Source of the DNA: Saccharomycopsis crataegensis
Lineage: Eukaryota; Ascomycota; Saccharomycetes; Ascoideales; Saccharomycopsidaceae
Length of the DNA: 64,000 nt
Assembly: GCF_037102585.1 (NCBI RefSeq)
Contig: NW_027043831.1
Coordinates: 496,001 to 560,000, forward strand
Direction: 5' to 3'
Under the pieces are notes generated by a model. It was not told where the DNA came from. It saw nothing but the letters and a program-made list of their open reading frames with translations, and ran no database searches. Positions 1-9,816 of the stretch are shown piece by piece (positions within the stretch are counted from its first letter, which is position 1; each line of letters opens with the position of its first letter). The position numbers were made by a program, and so were the translations under genes.

Positions 1-114
1 ACTTGGGCACATGAAGTAGTCAAACATCATCGAAAAGGCAAAAATTATTCGTACTTCTGTCTAATGTTATTTTTCTATGAGCTAAAGTTAGTATTATTAT
101 GATTTGGTGAGAAT
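1..114 (+). pseudogene. Relic of an RNase T2 active-site block at the window edge
   Basis: The first bases read in frame TWAHEVVKHHRKGKNYSYFC and continue to a stop at 112-114. TWAHExxKH is nearly identical, in protein and DNA, to the CAS II block of the intact RNase T2-like gene that follows (TWAHEIFKH near position 1721). No serine-rich insert or C-terminal RNase half follows, so this looks like the broken tail of a tandem paralogue whose 5' part lies outside the window. The alternative is an intact gene continued through an intron, and I see no clear donor. The identity of the block is clear; its status as a relic is inferred. Confidence 0.55.
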
Positions 115-1321
115 CACCTTGTGAGACGTTTTGTAGCAATTAATTTTGAATTATCGTTCATGCATCTTATTGTCTGAGGGTATCGTATATTTGATATTGA
201 AGCAGCACTGATTTCATAGTGATTTGGGAAAACAATTGATCTATTTAATTGCTGTTGGTGCTTAATTTTAGCAAGATTATTTCCTTGTTATAATAATCCA
301 TATTCTCATATTTAATGTTTATCTACAACATATATAGTCCAATATTTTTGCAACACCCGCACCAAAGCAGCCCAAGGTCACTGCAGAATTAGAAGTGTCA
401 GATACAATACGACATTAACTTACAATAGCATGTGGAAAAGCGATGGTAAAAATTCAAAAATAGAATAAATGGGTACCAAAATGTACTAGACAACTTTTTT
501 TTAATGGTATTAGTTACCATATGACCAAATTATTATGATGGTTTCAGATCGATTTGGCTGTCGATCTTTTCCTTTTCCTTTTTTTTTTTTTTTTTTACGA
601 ATGGTCGATCGTATTTTTCTGCGACTTCTTGAATAGTGATGTTTCGCATGTATGGTGTGTTTGGGACTAATAATTTAACCCCGAATATACCGTACTATAT
701 GCTAAATGTCACATAGTTGGATATTGGAGTTATCTCGGAAGAAAGAATAAGGATCCAGTACAACGTACAAAGGATGTTTATTTGCATAAGAAACAAAAAC
801 AATTATAGAGAAAAATTTTTGGCTAATCCAGAATAAATGAAAACATGATAACTGTCCAACATTACTCCATATATGAGTATGCTGTCAGTTACTGATTTAT
901 CTAATCTTCAATATATCTATCCACAGATCTGACTGTGGCACACCTAGTGTACCCACTGCAAAACGGATTGTTCACAAAATACGACTCATTTTTGTGGACA
1001 ATAAAGTGTAAACTCCCCATGAGTTTAGCGGTCTACCAGTTACGATTTCTGCAAATTGAAGATCATTGAGACACCATTATTAAATAAGGTTGAAACCCAA
1101 GAAAAGTGGAGGGAGTTGATGTGACTCTCCCTACACCCACCGAATGTTTCATGTTGAGCCGCATCTTGGTCGCACCCATGCGCAGGGAGCAACGCTGATC
1201 TGTACTAATGATATTTTCCAGTTTTACATTTAACTGATTTATTTTCCTCGAACGAATACTCAACTGATGAAGAAATGAATAATAAGCACAAAAACATTAA
1301 CAATTACAACTTATAGCAACC
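115..1321. other. Intergenic DNA, no gene seen
   Basis: About 1.2 kb of AT-rich DNA lies between the RNase T2 relic and the intact RNase T2-like gene. It holds a poly-T run near 578-597. Reading frames here are short and match nothing I recognise. It serves as the promoter of the downstream secreted protein gene. No convincing TATA or factor site stands out. Confidence 0.6.
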
Positions 1322-2866
1322 ATGCTCATCAAATCTATTCCCATTCTCGTTCTTTTTTGGATGGTAGTCCACGCTGCCCCGGTGAAAAAGAAAGGCACCA
1401 GCAGTAATGCGGTGACACCTGCCCAACGACTCCCTGATTCGGCCACAGAAGGAAAATGTTCTGATAAAGATTTATACTTGGTGATGGCTCAAAGATGGAT
1501 CCCTTCTGCTGGTTCAGGTGGGTTCAAATTACACGGGATCTGGGGTGATAAAGCCACCGAGGAGACATATTTAGAAGTGCTCCTTGATCAGAATAATAAT
1601 GGTGATTTGCCAGTATCCGAAGCCGAATTGGCAGTACAGATCACTGATTTCTTATCCTCAACTCAACTGATCGAGTTTAATACGTTCTGGCTCGGGATTG
1701 GCTCACAGACTAATCAACAGACATGGGCACATGAGATATTCAAACATTCTCTAGATTTCAAAAGTCTTGCCAAGACATGTTATGCTGATACTTCGTGCTC
1801 TACAACTAAGAGAAAAAGAGATGCCTTGAGTTCGTCCAGTTCCTCTACCTCAGAAGAAGAGGAAGAAGAATATGAAGACGGCGATTCTTGTGAGCTCAGC
1901 AGTAGCAGTAGCAGTAGCAGCAGTGCCAGTTCCAGTTCCAGTTCCAGTTCCAGCACCAGCTCTACCAGCGCCAGTGAAGAGACTTCTACGGGCACCAGAA
2001 CTGCTTCACAAAGTCAGACTGGGGATTCTAGTGGAACGAGTATAAAGGCATCGAGTGAATTGATGATTAATACTGCTGGAAGTGCCATGGAAACCGGTAA
2101 GACTATCCAAGAAACCCAAATGATCACCATCAATACCGCGGGGATTCTGAAAGCGTCCACTGGACAACTTGAAATAGCCTCCACTGTCAATTCAGGAGTC
2201 GCAACCTCAGTTCATATCAATACTCCAGCTACCACCGTCCATATCGATACTCCCGCTGCCACCGTCCATATTGCTTCCGAGACCGTGGAAATTGCAACAA
2301 AAACCCAAAATGCCAGAGAAACTGAATCCACTAGAAAGAAACACGGCAGCAACGTCGAATTGGAACGTCGTGGGAAAGGTAAGAAAGCCAGTGGGGTTTC
2401 TATCGTTGACCAAGTGGTGGCAGCACAAATCCTGGACTACGCACAGATCGTTCAGAAGTTCTATCCTGGTGGGAACATAAAACCAGCGTATAATTACGAA
2501 TCAAGCATCACCGCAAACGGAATCAAACCAGGAACTTGGTATCCTTTCCTGAGTTTTGCCTCTGCTTATACTATCGATGCTAATACCGGAGGTTACGATC
2601 TTGCTTGCACCAGTGACGGGAGTGGGAAACAGGCGATCGTCACCGAAGTTTTCCAGTATTTCCTGTTGGAAGAGGCAGTTAATAAGCAAGCGATCTTTGA
2701 CAAAGCAGAAAGCGCCACCCCTGTAGCATCTAATAACCTTTGCGCCACTGGCAGTTGGAAGAATAATTGTCTCTGTCTTCCGGTCTCCAAGGGCGCCAGC
2801 ACCGGATGTACTGCCAGGGCCACTTCTGGGGGTCAACAGTTGTGTGCAGGATACTTGACCATTTAG
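1322..2866 (+). CDS. Secreted RNase T2-like protein with a large Ser-rich insert
   Basis: The 514-residue protein has a signal peptide (residues 1-19, hydrophobic core then HAA-P), so it enters the secretory pathway. Residues 46-155 resemble the first half of RNase T2. FKLHGIWGD (68-76, His71) corresponds to the CAS I block. WAHEIFKH (135-142, with His137, Glu138, Lys141 and His142) corresponds to CAS II, so the expected catalytic residues are present. Residues 362-510 resemble the C-terminal half (helix QIVQKFYPGG, NGIKPGTWYP, several Cys). Between them lies a ~200-residue insert with long Ser runs, an acidic stretch and TVHIDTPA-type repeats, probably O-glycosylated. Dibasic Kex2-type sites bound it: KRKR at 163-166 and RR at 349-350. 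Family RNases cut single-stranded RNA in vacuoles or outside the cell. The assignment is by motif; the sequence is very diverged, and IWGD replaces the usual LWPD. Confidence 0.7.
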   Translation: MLIKSIPILVLFWMVVHAAPVKKKGTSSNAVTPAQRLPDSATEGKCSDKDLYLVMAQRWIPSAGSGGFKLHGIWGDKATEETYLEVLLDQNNNGDLPVSEAELAVQITDFLSSTQLIEFNTFWLGIGSQTNQQTWAHEIFKHSLDFKSLAKTCYADTSCSTTKRKRDALSSSSSSTSEEEEEEYEDGDSCELSSSSSSSSSASSSSSSSSSTSSTSASEETSTGTRTASQSQTGDSSGTSIKASSELMINTAGSAMETGKTIQETQMITINTAGILKASTGQLEIASTVNSGVATSVHINTPATTVHIDTPAATVHIASETVEIATKTQNARETESTRKKHGSNVELERRGKGKKASGVSIVDQVVAAQILDYAQIVQKFYPGGNIKPAYNYESSITANGIKPGTWYPFLSFASAYTIDANTGGYDLACTSDGSGKQAIVTEVFQYFLLEEAVNKQAIFDKAESATPVASNNLCATGSWKNNCLCLPVSKGASTGCTARATSGGQQLCAGYLTI

Positions 2867-3128
2867 AAATGAGGATTCATTTGCTATTATATACACTTAA
2901 GTAGTTAGATGATGGCAATACAATTAGAGCGTTACTTAGAATTTATATATTATTGATATCCTTATTGTGGACTTGATCATGTGGGCTGGTGTAATATTTT
3001 GGTGGATTTTTGCAACCAAAAAAAAAAAAAAAATGAAAAAATTCATAACAAAATCATCAAAAATCCACAGATATTAATTATTATTAACCTACAGTTTTTT
3101 TATATTGCTATCTACCATAGTTATAAGT

Positions 3129-3677
3129 ATGGGCTCTGACGGTAAACATCATGGAGACTACTCCCGGTTCTCTCAGACCGAAAAACACGAAGTTCTCGAA
3201 CAAATCGTCGAGTCGTATCAGGCTCTTGCGGATGGGCAAACCAACTGGGTGTGCAACCTTGCCAATGCCGCCTCACTACTCTGGCACGGTTATCATTCCC
3301 TTGCCCCTCCATCTCGTGGGAAATCCGTCAATTGGGCCGGGTTCTACGTCATGGACAAAAATGTCTCCGAACAATTGATCTTGGGACCATTCCAAGGGCT
3401 TGTGGCGTGTCAAACAATTAAGATTGGCCGTGGGGTATGTGGAACCGCTGCAGGCGAGAAACTCACCCAATTGGTGCCAGACGTCGAGAAATTCCCAGGA
3501 CATATTGCCTGTGATGGGATCACAAAGAGTGAGATTGTCGTGCCAATTGTCGACGCTGAAGGAGTGGTCCGTGGGGTGATTGATCTTGATAATACTGAAC
3601 TTGAAGGATTCGACGAAGTGGATCAAAAGTATTTGGAGCTATTGGCCAAACTGATTGCCGAAACTTGTGAGTGGTAG
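3129..3677 (+). CDS. Free methionine-R-sulfoxide reductase (fRMsr), GAF fold
   Basis: This 182-residue protein matches S. cerevisiae YKL069W along its whole length (NWVCNLxNAxSLxWHxYxSL, ILGPFQG, GVCGTAA, VPDVxKxPGHIACDG, SEIVVPI). It is a GAF-fold enzyme that reduces free methionine-(R)-sulfoxide with thioredoxin, protecting the cytosol from oxidation. The three redox cysteines are present at 94, 104 and 128, with the family spacing (91, 101, 125 in the yeast enzyme as I recall it). I chose the ATG at 3129 because the frame further upstream begins only with TTG and MGSDGKHHGDYS aligns with the known N-terminus. Leu175 in the conserved LAKLI is encoded by CTG. Confidence 0.93.
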   Translation: MGSDGKHHGDYSRFSQTEKHEVLEQIVESYQALADGQTNWVCNLANAASLLWHGYHSLAPPSRGKSVNWAGFYVMDKNVSEQLILGPFQGLVACQTIKIGRGVCGTAAGEKLTQLVPDVEKFPGHIACDGITKSEIVVPIVDAEGVVRGVIDLDNTELEGFDEVDQKYLELLAKLIAETCEW

Positions 3678-4039
3678 AAAATCCATTAGCTAGAATGTAA
3701 TAAATGAATTATGAGGTACTAAGGAAGTATCTTTCAATACAGAGTGTATTGATAATACTACATGATGTAATTGTGACATGATAATGATGCAGGGAAAATT
3801 AATCAGATGATCAGTAACCTGATATAAATGATTGTATAATAAAGACAAAATCATGTACATATGGTTGTATATGCAACTATGGAAAACAACAAGCGTAAAA
3901 GTCATTAAATTGGTGTAAGCTGTCTTCCTGTACGAAGAATTAGCTCAAATAGAGACACTTAAGGGAAAGTCTAAGCACCAACAATATATATATTAAGTTT
4001 ATCATTAATATCAGTACTTGACATTAATTGATAATTTTC
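3678..4039. other. Convergent spacer, nothing seen
   Basis: This is about 360 bp of AT-rich DNA between the 3' ends of the fRMsr gene and the CRT10-like gene. It would contain both 3' UTRs and terminators. I see no gene or repeat. Confidence 0.6.
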
Positions 4040-7000
4040 TTATATGATCAAATCCATTGCCAAATTTCGATGATCATCATCATACAATTCATACGATAAA
4101 TGGGCACCATTATTATACACCAAGTGTAAATAAAACCGATCGAATTCCTCGATCTTCACCCTTCTCACACAAATCCCACTCAAAATTTTCGAGGCATGGA
4201 TCCCTTGCTGTTGAGAACTAACAAGATTAGGATCAGGAAAGATATATTCTTGTCGGAACGCGTGAATGCCTCGGAAACACGTCAATCGATATAATGACGC
4301 CACTCCTGATTGCGACGCCACCACAACACACGAGAGTTCGGGAATCAACTGAGAGAACGATATCCGGTTAGCTTGTTCAAACTCTCTGTCGTTTAATCGA
4401 AGTGCGTGATTATTACGAGAGTTTTGTAATGATACCTCGCTTTGGAAAAGGTTTTTTGAGGCCGCATTGCACACAAGACGATTGCAATGGAATAATCCAA
4501 GATGGGATTTGGTGGTCACCATGAGGTATTGGTTGTGCAATAATGACGTGACCTTGGGCTCCCAATAATCAAGCCCGTTTAGGCTTTTGTGTGGTTTTGT
4601 ATTGAGTTTCCTTTGATGGAGCAAATAATAATCATCATAAAACTTTGATACTCGACGGAAGGTATCGGTGACCATCGCACCTGCTTTAAGGTTGTTATAA
4701 TTCAACAGGATATTTCTTCGTGGATTGGAAAATGCCGCCAGTTTCCGTGGTTTTCCAAATGTTGGAATTAGCATGTCCTGATGCAAAGATAACGGATCAT
4801 CAGAGGAATCATCATCATCATTTTCCAGTTCATCATCCTCAATATCAGTATCTGGCTCACCGGCATACAATGTATAATTATGTTTCCAATGGATTATAAA
4901 TTTCGTTAAATCACGCCGAGGAATCTCAAAAAAACAGGTTTTTGAACTAAGTCCAAGATCACTGGTCATAATTGGATCACTTTCGGTATCCAAAATCCTA
5001 CTTTGAGTAGCAAGTTTCTCCACCACGAACTTTTCATTGATCTCTTTATCCCCAGTTAATTCTTGCAATGATCTTACTTCTTTGAAATACTTTCCATCAA
5101 TATACCGTGTAGTCCAAACATCTTCTTCAAGAAGAATCCGACTCACAACTTTCGGGGTCTGGAACTCGATTCTTTTGAATTTTGCTGTCTCTTCATTACT
5201 TCCCAAACTACTATCACTACCTACCGAGTAATTCAGTCCATCATCATTGTTATTATTATCATTATTATTAATTTCATTACGCAATGATCGTGCGAGCATA
5301 ATATTCCATTGTAGACGAACCATTTCATTACTACTGGCGGAACCCACATTTTCAATATCCGGGCCGGTATCGCAATCTTTAGGAATCCCGTCATCATCGA
5401 CAATTACTGGGTGATCATCAATGGAACAATTCACTGGCCCATGGTATCTGTCAAATACAAATTCAAAGATAACAAGCTCTCCCATGATGGCTCCTGCTGA
5501 TAAAAGCACCCGAGTATGGAGTGGTACCAGGGGCAGATCATCACCAATATCCTCTTCCTCCTCCTTCTCCGCCTTATTTTCATCATCCTTGATGAATGAA
5601 ATGTCAGGAACGTTGGAAGCTAAAGGATGTGATATTACCGAATAGAAACTACCGCCATCGTGTTCTTTAGAATAATGGAATACTGTAATTCGACGACTAT
5701 TATCCAGAATCGCCAATAAGTCATACTTTTCGTAGACATCGATCCCCCATACGGATTTTGCGGTACGAAGTTGGAAGGTTGGTTTAACTTCAAATGAATG
5801 GATTGACAAAAGCAAATCCAACAGTTGTTGTTGTACTCGAGACTTTTCAAAACGGGCTTTCCTAAGAAGAAATTCTTGGAGTTGCTGGACCAAAGTCTCA
5901 GTATCGTATAAAGAGACTCTGCCATCATCACGACACACCACCAACATTTCTTTCCCCAAAAAATTTACCATCTTGACAAGGTTTATCAGGTGGGGATAAT
6001 GTTTCCAAACTGCGGAGATGATATCCCTATCAGAAGTATACTTTGGTTTAGTCTCAAATGAAGCAACAACTAGATCATCAGTTGATCCAAAGTTCCCACC
6101 TACCGACAAAATATTAATTTGTGACTTCGTGCCGTAAAACATGTACTGTGGGTAATTGGTTGATGACACTAAAAGATTATTTTTAAAATTAAACAGGTTA
6201 CTGAGGTCAAATTCTCCTCGATCCAAGTATTGCAATCTAAGGGGACTATCGAATTCTTCGGCAGGTTGTTGTTTGATAATCGATTGTTGCGTTGATTGTG
6301 TGTTTTCAGTGGAGTGATGGAGATTGTCAGCAGGTTCAAGAAATCCACTGAATTGATGTGTAGAATCGTATGCATCTTCGTCTTCTGTTTCGCTGTCAAT
6401 TGAATGGAGACTTGTCAGAATGCTTTGGATATCGGTATCGTAAACATCCATCAATTTTTCATCATTAAAATCTAAAACTTTGTCGTCATTAATATCTTGG
6501 GAAGAGCTTGGTGATGAAGCAAATCTTTCTATAGACCTTCGCTGATCAAGCTTTTCGAAAGCCTCGATGGCGTTTGTCGGAAGTTCCGATTCATGACGAT
6601 TTGATTGAAATACTACTTGTTGTTCGATGTTATTATCAATTGGAACTGACATGTATTTGAGAGTAGGAGATTCCACATAATCACTCATACAGTACTCTGA
6701 TTCCAGAAGTGGGTCGATGATCGGTTCCCCAATGGGTTCATAAAAGGTATCGTCATCACAAACGATGCCCCGGGCCCTATCGGCGATTCTGCCATTCATC
6801 AGTACAGGAATTGGAATCTTTTCAATCCGGGCATTGTTGAGAAATCGATCAAACCGACGTCTATGGTCAAGATCTTTCCTTACCACCTCTGCTAGCCCTT
6901 TTTCCACGGTTCGAATAGTCTCATTTAATGTAGTTGTTCTTGATTCCTGCTCGCAATATATGGTCCTAGGAGTTTCGCCAATGTCTGAGGATACTTCCCT

Positions 7001-7216
7001 TCGAAATGATTCTACTTCAACAACATTTCCATTGTTATCTCGTCGACGAAGTACTCTGGTTTCAATATCATTAGCTGACAGATCATTGAGATGATGAGAA
7101 ACCGGAGGTGTAGAAAGCTCGCGATCTCGCTCGGCATGTTGGCGGGCACTGATTTCCGCCATTAGAGCAAGACTAAGGTCACTATATACTGAAGAATTGC
7201 TATTATCCGACATCAC
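4040..7216 (-). CDS. CRT10: CRT10-like WD-repeat-type protein
   Basis: The protein has 1058 residues, close in size to fungal CRT10 proteins. The first ~330 residues are acidic and probably disordered. A conserved-looking core follows: YMFYGTKSQINILSVGG, a DDGRVSLYD block, VWGIDVYEKYDLLAILDNS followed by RRITVFHYS, HPLASNVPDISF, and LSAGAIMGELVIFEF. These segments match my memory of the CRT10 family (regulators of ribonucleotide reductase genes, linked in yeast to a Rtt101 ubiquitin ligase). A C-terminal block (LDYWEPKVTSLLHNQYLMVT, SCVVVASQSGVASLYRL) looks like further propeller blades. Poly-Asn and Asp/Glu tracts interrupt the core. The family call rests on remembered motifs and is moderate; a diverged WD-propeller protein of another kind is possible. 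A TCACGTG lies about 105 bp upstream of the start. Confidence 0.6.
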   Translation of the reverse strand: MMSDNSNSSVYSDLSLALMAEISARQHAERDRELSTPPVSHHLNDLSANDIETRVLRRRDNNGNVVEVESFRREVSSDIGETPRTIYCEQESRTTTLNETIRTVEKGLAEVVRKDLDHRRRFDRFLNNARIEKIPIPVLMNGRIADRARGIVCDDDTFYEPIGEPIIDPLLESEYCMSDYVESPTLKYMSVPIDNNIEQQVVFQSNRHESELPTNAIEAFEKLDQRRSIERFASSPSSSQDINDDKVLDFNDEKLMDVYDTDIQSILTSLHSIDSETEDEDAYDSTHQFSGFLEPADNLHHSTENTQSTQQSIIKQQPAEEFDSPLRLQYLDRGEFDLSNLFNFKNNLLVSSTNYPQYMFYGTKSQINILSVGGNFGSTDDLVVASFETKPKYTSDRDIISAVWKHYPHLINLVKMVNFLGKEMLVVCRDDGRVSLYDTETLVQQLQEFLLRKARFEKSRVQQQLLDLLLSIHSFEVKPTFQLRTAKSVWGIDVYEKYDLLAILDNSRRITVFHYSKEHDGGSFYSVISHPLASNVPDISFIKDDENKAEKEEEEDIGDDLPLVPLHTRVLLSAGAIMGELVIFEFVFDRYHGPVNCSIDDHPVIVDDDGIPKDCDTGPDIENVGSASSNEMVRLQWNIMLARSLRNEINNNDNNNNDDGLNYSVGSDSSLGSNEETAKFKRIEFQTPKVVSRILLEEDVWTTRYIDGKYFKEVRSLQELTGDKEINEKFVVEKLATQSRILDTESDPIMTSDLGLSSKTCFFEIPRRDLTKFIIHWKHNYTLYAGEPDTDIEDDELENDDDDSSDDPLSLHQDMLIPTFGKPRKLAAFSNPRRNILLNYNNLKAGAMVTDTFRRVSKFYDDYYLLHQRKLNTKPHKSLNGLDYWEPKVTSLLHNQYLMVTTKSHLGLFHCNRLVCNAASKNLFQSEVSLQNSRNNHALRLNDREFEQANRISFSQLIPELSCVVVASQSGVASLYRLTCFRGIHAFRQEYIFPDPNLVSSQQQGIHASKILSGICVRRVKIEEFDRFYLHLVYNNGAHLSYELYDDDHRNLAMDLII

Positions 7217-7319
7217 CAGAAAGCATTTCTTGTGGCTTTTTGTCTTATCTTCCTGGCCAGTTTGCCTGGTTGATCCAATTTGGCACAGAAAAAAATTGAC
7301 AGGATTTTTGAGGCCCCAT

Positions 7320-7325
7320 CACGTG
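7320..7325. promoter_or_regulatory. CACGTG box upstream of the CRT10-like gene
   Basis: The palindrome CACGTG preceded by T (TCACGTG) is the consensus for Cbf1-type bHLH factors. It lies ~105 bp upstream of the CRT10-like start codon on the minus strand. A single six-base match, so weak. Confidence 0.35.
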
Positions 7326-7415
7326 GACATTTGGACCCAACCTGTCAAGCCTCTATTATTAACAACAGCAACAAACAGTCCGATTAGAACGTGTATGTGT
7401 ATATATATATATATT

Positions 7416-7553
<138 letters not shown>

Positions 7554-7563
7554 TATCGAAGAT

Positions 7564-8769
7564 TTATCCCCAATTGGTTCGCCATCTCAAAATATGCCGG
7601 TCATCTCCCAATTCCAATTTCTCGCTATAAATAGCGTCTTTGGACTCTTCAAAGTCTCGCTGGCCAATGACCGTGACAAACTTTATCTTCCGCGAGATCT
7701 CGTTCAGTTTGGAATAAACACAAAAGTGTTCTGTGATCTGCTGAAGCTCATGGTTGGAACGAGAATCCAGTGTCGCTCGACTTTCTTCTGGTGGCTGTAA
7801 GATTGAAAATTCTGTGTTATAGGTATTTTCAAATATTCGATCAATTGAATCATTAATCTTCATTGATGCTTGCTTTTCAAGAACATTCACAAAGTCCTGG
7901 TACTGTAATTTACTCTTTTGAGCCGCTGGGGTGGTCAATTCCCAGAAAATATACTGATCCTGTAAGTATATCGATGGTGGCTTTAAATCAACATAGAAAA
8001 ACTTAAGTCCTGCCTTGACATTCAAACCTGTCTCATCCATTACTAACCTGACTTTGGTAGGGTGTTGGTGGGATACTTTTTGGTGTACTGGGAATCTTCC
8101 CAAATTCAACACGAAGAATGAATTTTTCTGTACCAAATCATCAATTATCGATGCGGTATAAAAGTCATGAGCATGGAATTTACTACTATCCTCCTCATCA
8201 TCATATACTTCCACCAGGAATTTTGTGGTACCTAATCCGTAGGCTGGGGACTCCAACATAAGGCCAATTGACAAATTGTACATCCCGGGCAGCAGCCCAA
8301 GGTACACCATCTTGCTAAACTTTAGAGAATTTGACCAGACAATCGACATAGCATTCTGCTGATCATCAAAATGATACTTGTCACTCTGTTGGATGATAAA
8401 GTCTTTCTTATGGAAGAAGATCTTGCGATACTTAATCAAATAGTAGATAAGTTCCCAAGAGTCCTGGATATGTTGCGACGCAAACAAGTCATCGACACCA
8501 GCAATCTCGCAACCATCGACTAAACCGAGGGCCCGAGCCACAGCATTCCGCGAATGATACCTAATACAATCGAAGCCTTTTATGTAGTTTCTGATCTCAA
8601 GGTGGCTGGCCACTAACACTTTGCCAATTGCTGCCCCGTATTCTCCGAAAAGTCGCTGACGGAAGGTGTCATTGTAGAGCGACAAGTAGTGAGTGTTTGC
8701 CAGTCTCAACTCCGGGGCCAATTGAAGAATCCTGGTCTCCAATTCTATAGGAAGACAAGTGATTCCCAT
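7564..8769 (-). CDS. F-box-like protein with a possible PP2-type C-terminal domain
   Basis: The 401-residue protein starts MGITCLPIELETRILQLAPE, which fits a short N-terminal F-box helix (LPxELxxxIL). F-box proteins recruit substrates to SCF ubiquitin ligases through Skp1. The middle of the protein (MYNLSIGLMLESPAYGLG, then TTKFLVEVYDDEED) resembles the beta-sandwich pattern seen after F-boxes in some fungal and plant proteins (PP2-like), but this is a weak impression. I chose the ATG at 8769; the frame extends upstream but that extension is hydrophobic, crosses the shared promoter and lacks conservation signs. It is divergent from SBA1 across 224 bp. No orthologue name can be given. Confidence 0.6.
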   Translation of the reverse strand: MGITCLPIELETRILQLAPELRLANTHYLSLYNDTFRQRLFGEYGAAIGKVLVASHLEIRNYIKGFDCIRYHSRNAVARALGLVDGCEIAGVDDLFASQHIQDSWELIYYLIKYRKIFFHKKDFIIQQSDKYHFDDQQNAMSIVWSNSLKFSKMVYLGLLPGMYNLSIGLMLESPAYGLGTTKFLVEVYDDEEDSSKFHAHDFYTASIIDDLVQKNSFFVLNLGRFPVHQKVSHQHPTKVRLVMDETGLNVKAGLKFFYVDLKPPSIYLQDQYIFWELTTPAAQKSKLQYQDFVNVLEKQASMKINDSIDRIFENTYNTEFSILQPPEESRATLDSRSNHELQQITEHFCVYSKLNEISRKIKFVTVIGQRDFEESKDAIYSEKLELGDDRHILRWRTNWG

Positions 8770-8857
8770 ATTATATAAATATATAATAATAATAAATAAT
8801 GAGAAATAGTAACAACAACAAGAATATACCCACTGGGTTATGTTACGAGCCCCCCAA

Positions 8858-8870
8858 GAACCTTCGAGAA
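8858..8870. promoter_or_regulatory. Perfect heat-shock element before SBA1
   Basis: GAAccTTCgaGAA is three perfect alternating nGAAn units, the consensus for heat-shock factor Hsf1. It lies 124 bp upstream of the SBA1 ATG and in the 224-bp divergent promoter shared with the F-box-like gene. SBA1 encodes an Hsp90 co-chaperone, so heat-shock control makes sense. Confidence 0.8.
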
Positions 8871-8993
8871 GGAAAAAAAAATCACAATAAAAAAAAATCA
8901 AAACATTTCAAAGGACATTTGGGCCTTTTCTTCTTTTGTAATTTCCTTTGGAATTCATATTTTATTAATACCATACAAATAACCAACTAAAAA

Positions 8994-9816
8994 ATGGCTA
9001 CTATTTCTCCAGAAGGTACGTTAATCACCCTTTTGATGGCTTCCCATCTTCATTCGTTTCCCGGCAAAGGCAATTGCAATTCGCAAGCAACAAACCACTT
9101 TTGATATTTTCCAGTACTAACTCATAGTTCTAGCTCTTTGGGCTCAACGTTCTAATGCCTCTGCTCCAGAAAAGAATATCATCTACCTTACTGTGAAGGT
9201 CACAGACCCAAAGGGTCTTAAGGTTGATCTCAAAGAAGATTCCCTTGACCTTGAAAGTGAAAGTGACTACGCCGCCACCAAGGGTACCCACTACAAATTG
9301 CACCTCGATTGGTTTGCCCCAATTGATCTTGAACACTCAAGATACGATGCCAAGAGCAGTGGGAACCACATTTCCTTTGTGTTGCGTAAAAAAGACGCCC
9401 AAGAAGAATACTGGCCTCGTTTGACCAAGGAAAAGGTCAAGTACAGATGGTTGAAGACCGATTTCGACAAGTGGGTCGATGAAGATGAACAAGATGAGCA
9501 ACCAGAAGAAGATCCATATGCCGGTATGGGTGGTATGCCAGATATGGGCGCCATGGGTGGTATGCCAGGTATGGGCGGTATGCCAGGTATGGGTGGTATG
9601 GGCGGTATGCCAGGCATGGGTGGCATGGGTGGCATGCCTGATTTGCTGGCCTTGGGCGGTGGAAATGGCGGTTTCGACTTAAGTAAGCTTATGGCTGGTG
9701 CTGGTGGTGCCGGTGGTATGGATTTCAGCAAATTGGCTGCCCAAATGGGTCAAGCCGGTGGTGATGATGAACACAGCAGTGATGATGAAGAACCAGTGGA
9801 AGAAGTAACCAAATAA
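8994..9816 (+). CDS. SBA1: SBA1/p23, Hsp90 co-chaperone (one intron)
   Basis: The protein binds and stabilises ATP-bound Hsp90. Exon 1 is only 22 nt (8994-9015, MATISPE plus one base). The intron (9016-9133) has donor GTACGT, a perfect branch site TACTAAC at 9115-9121, and acceptor TAG at 9133. Exon 2 is 9134-9816, giving 234 residues. The CS/p23 domain is unmistakable (LWAQRSNA, KNIIYLTV, ISFVLRKKD, YWPRLTKEKVKYRWLKTDFDKWVDEDEQDE). It is followed by a glycine/methionine-rich tail of GMGGMP repeats (about residues 137-175) and an acidic C-terminus, as in other yeast p23 proteins. A second in-frame AG at 9127 lies only six bases after the branch site and would add two residues (VLALWAQ in place of ALWAQ); I judge it too close to be used normally. 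Confidence 0.93.

Noticed and set aside
1780-1995. Minus-strand Leu-rich frame inside the RNase T2-like gene
   Set aside because: It is the opposite strand of the Ser-repeat codons.
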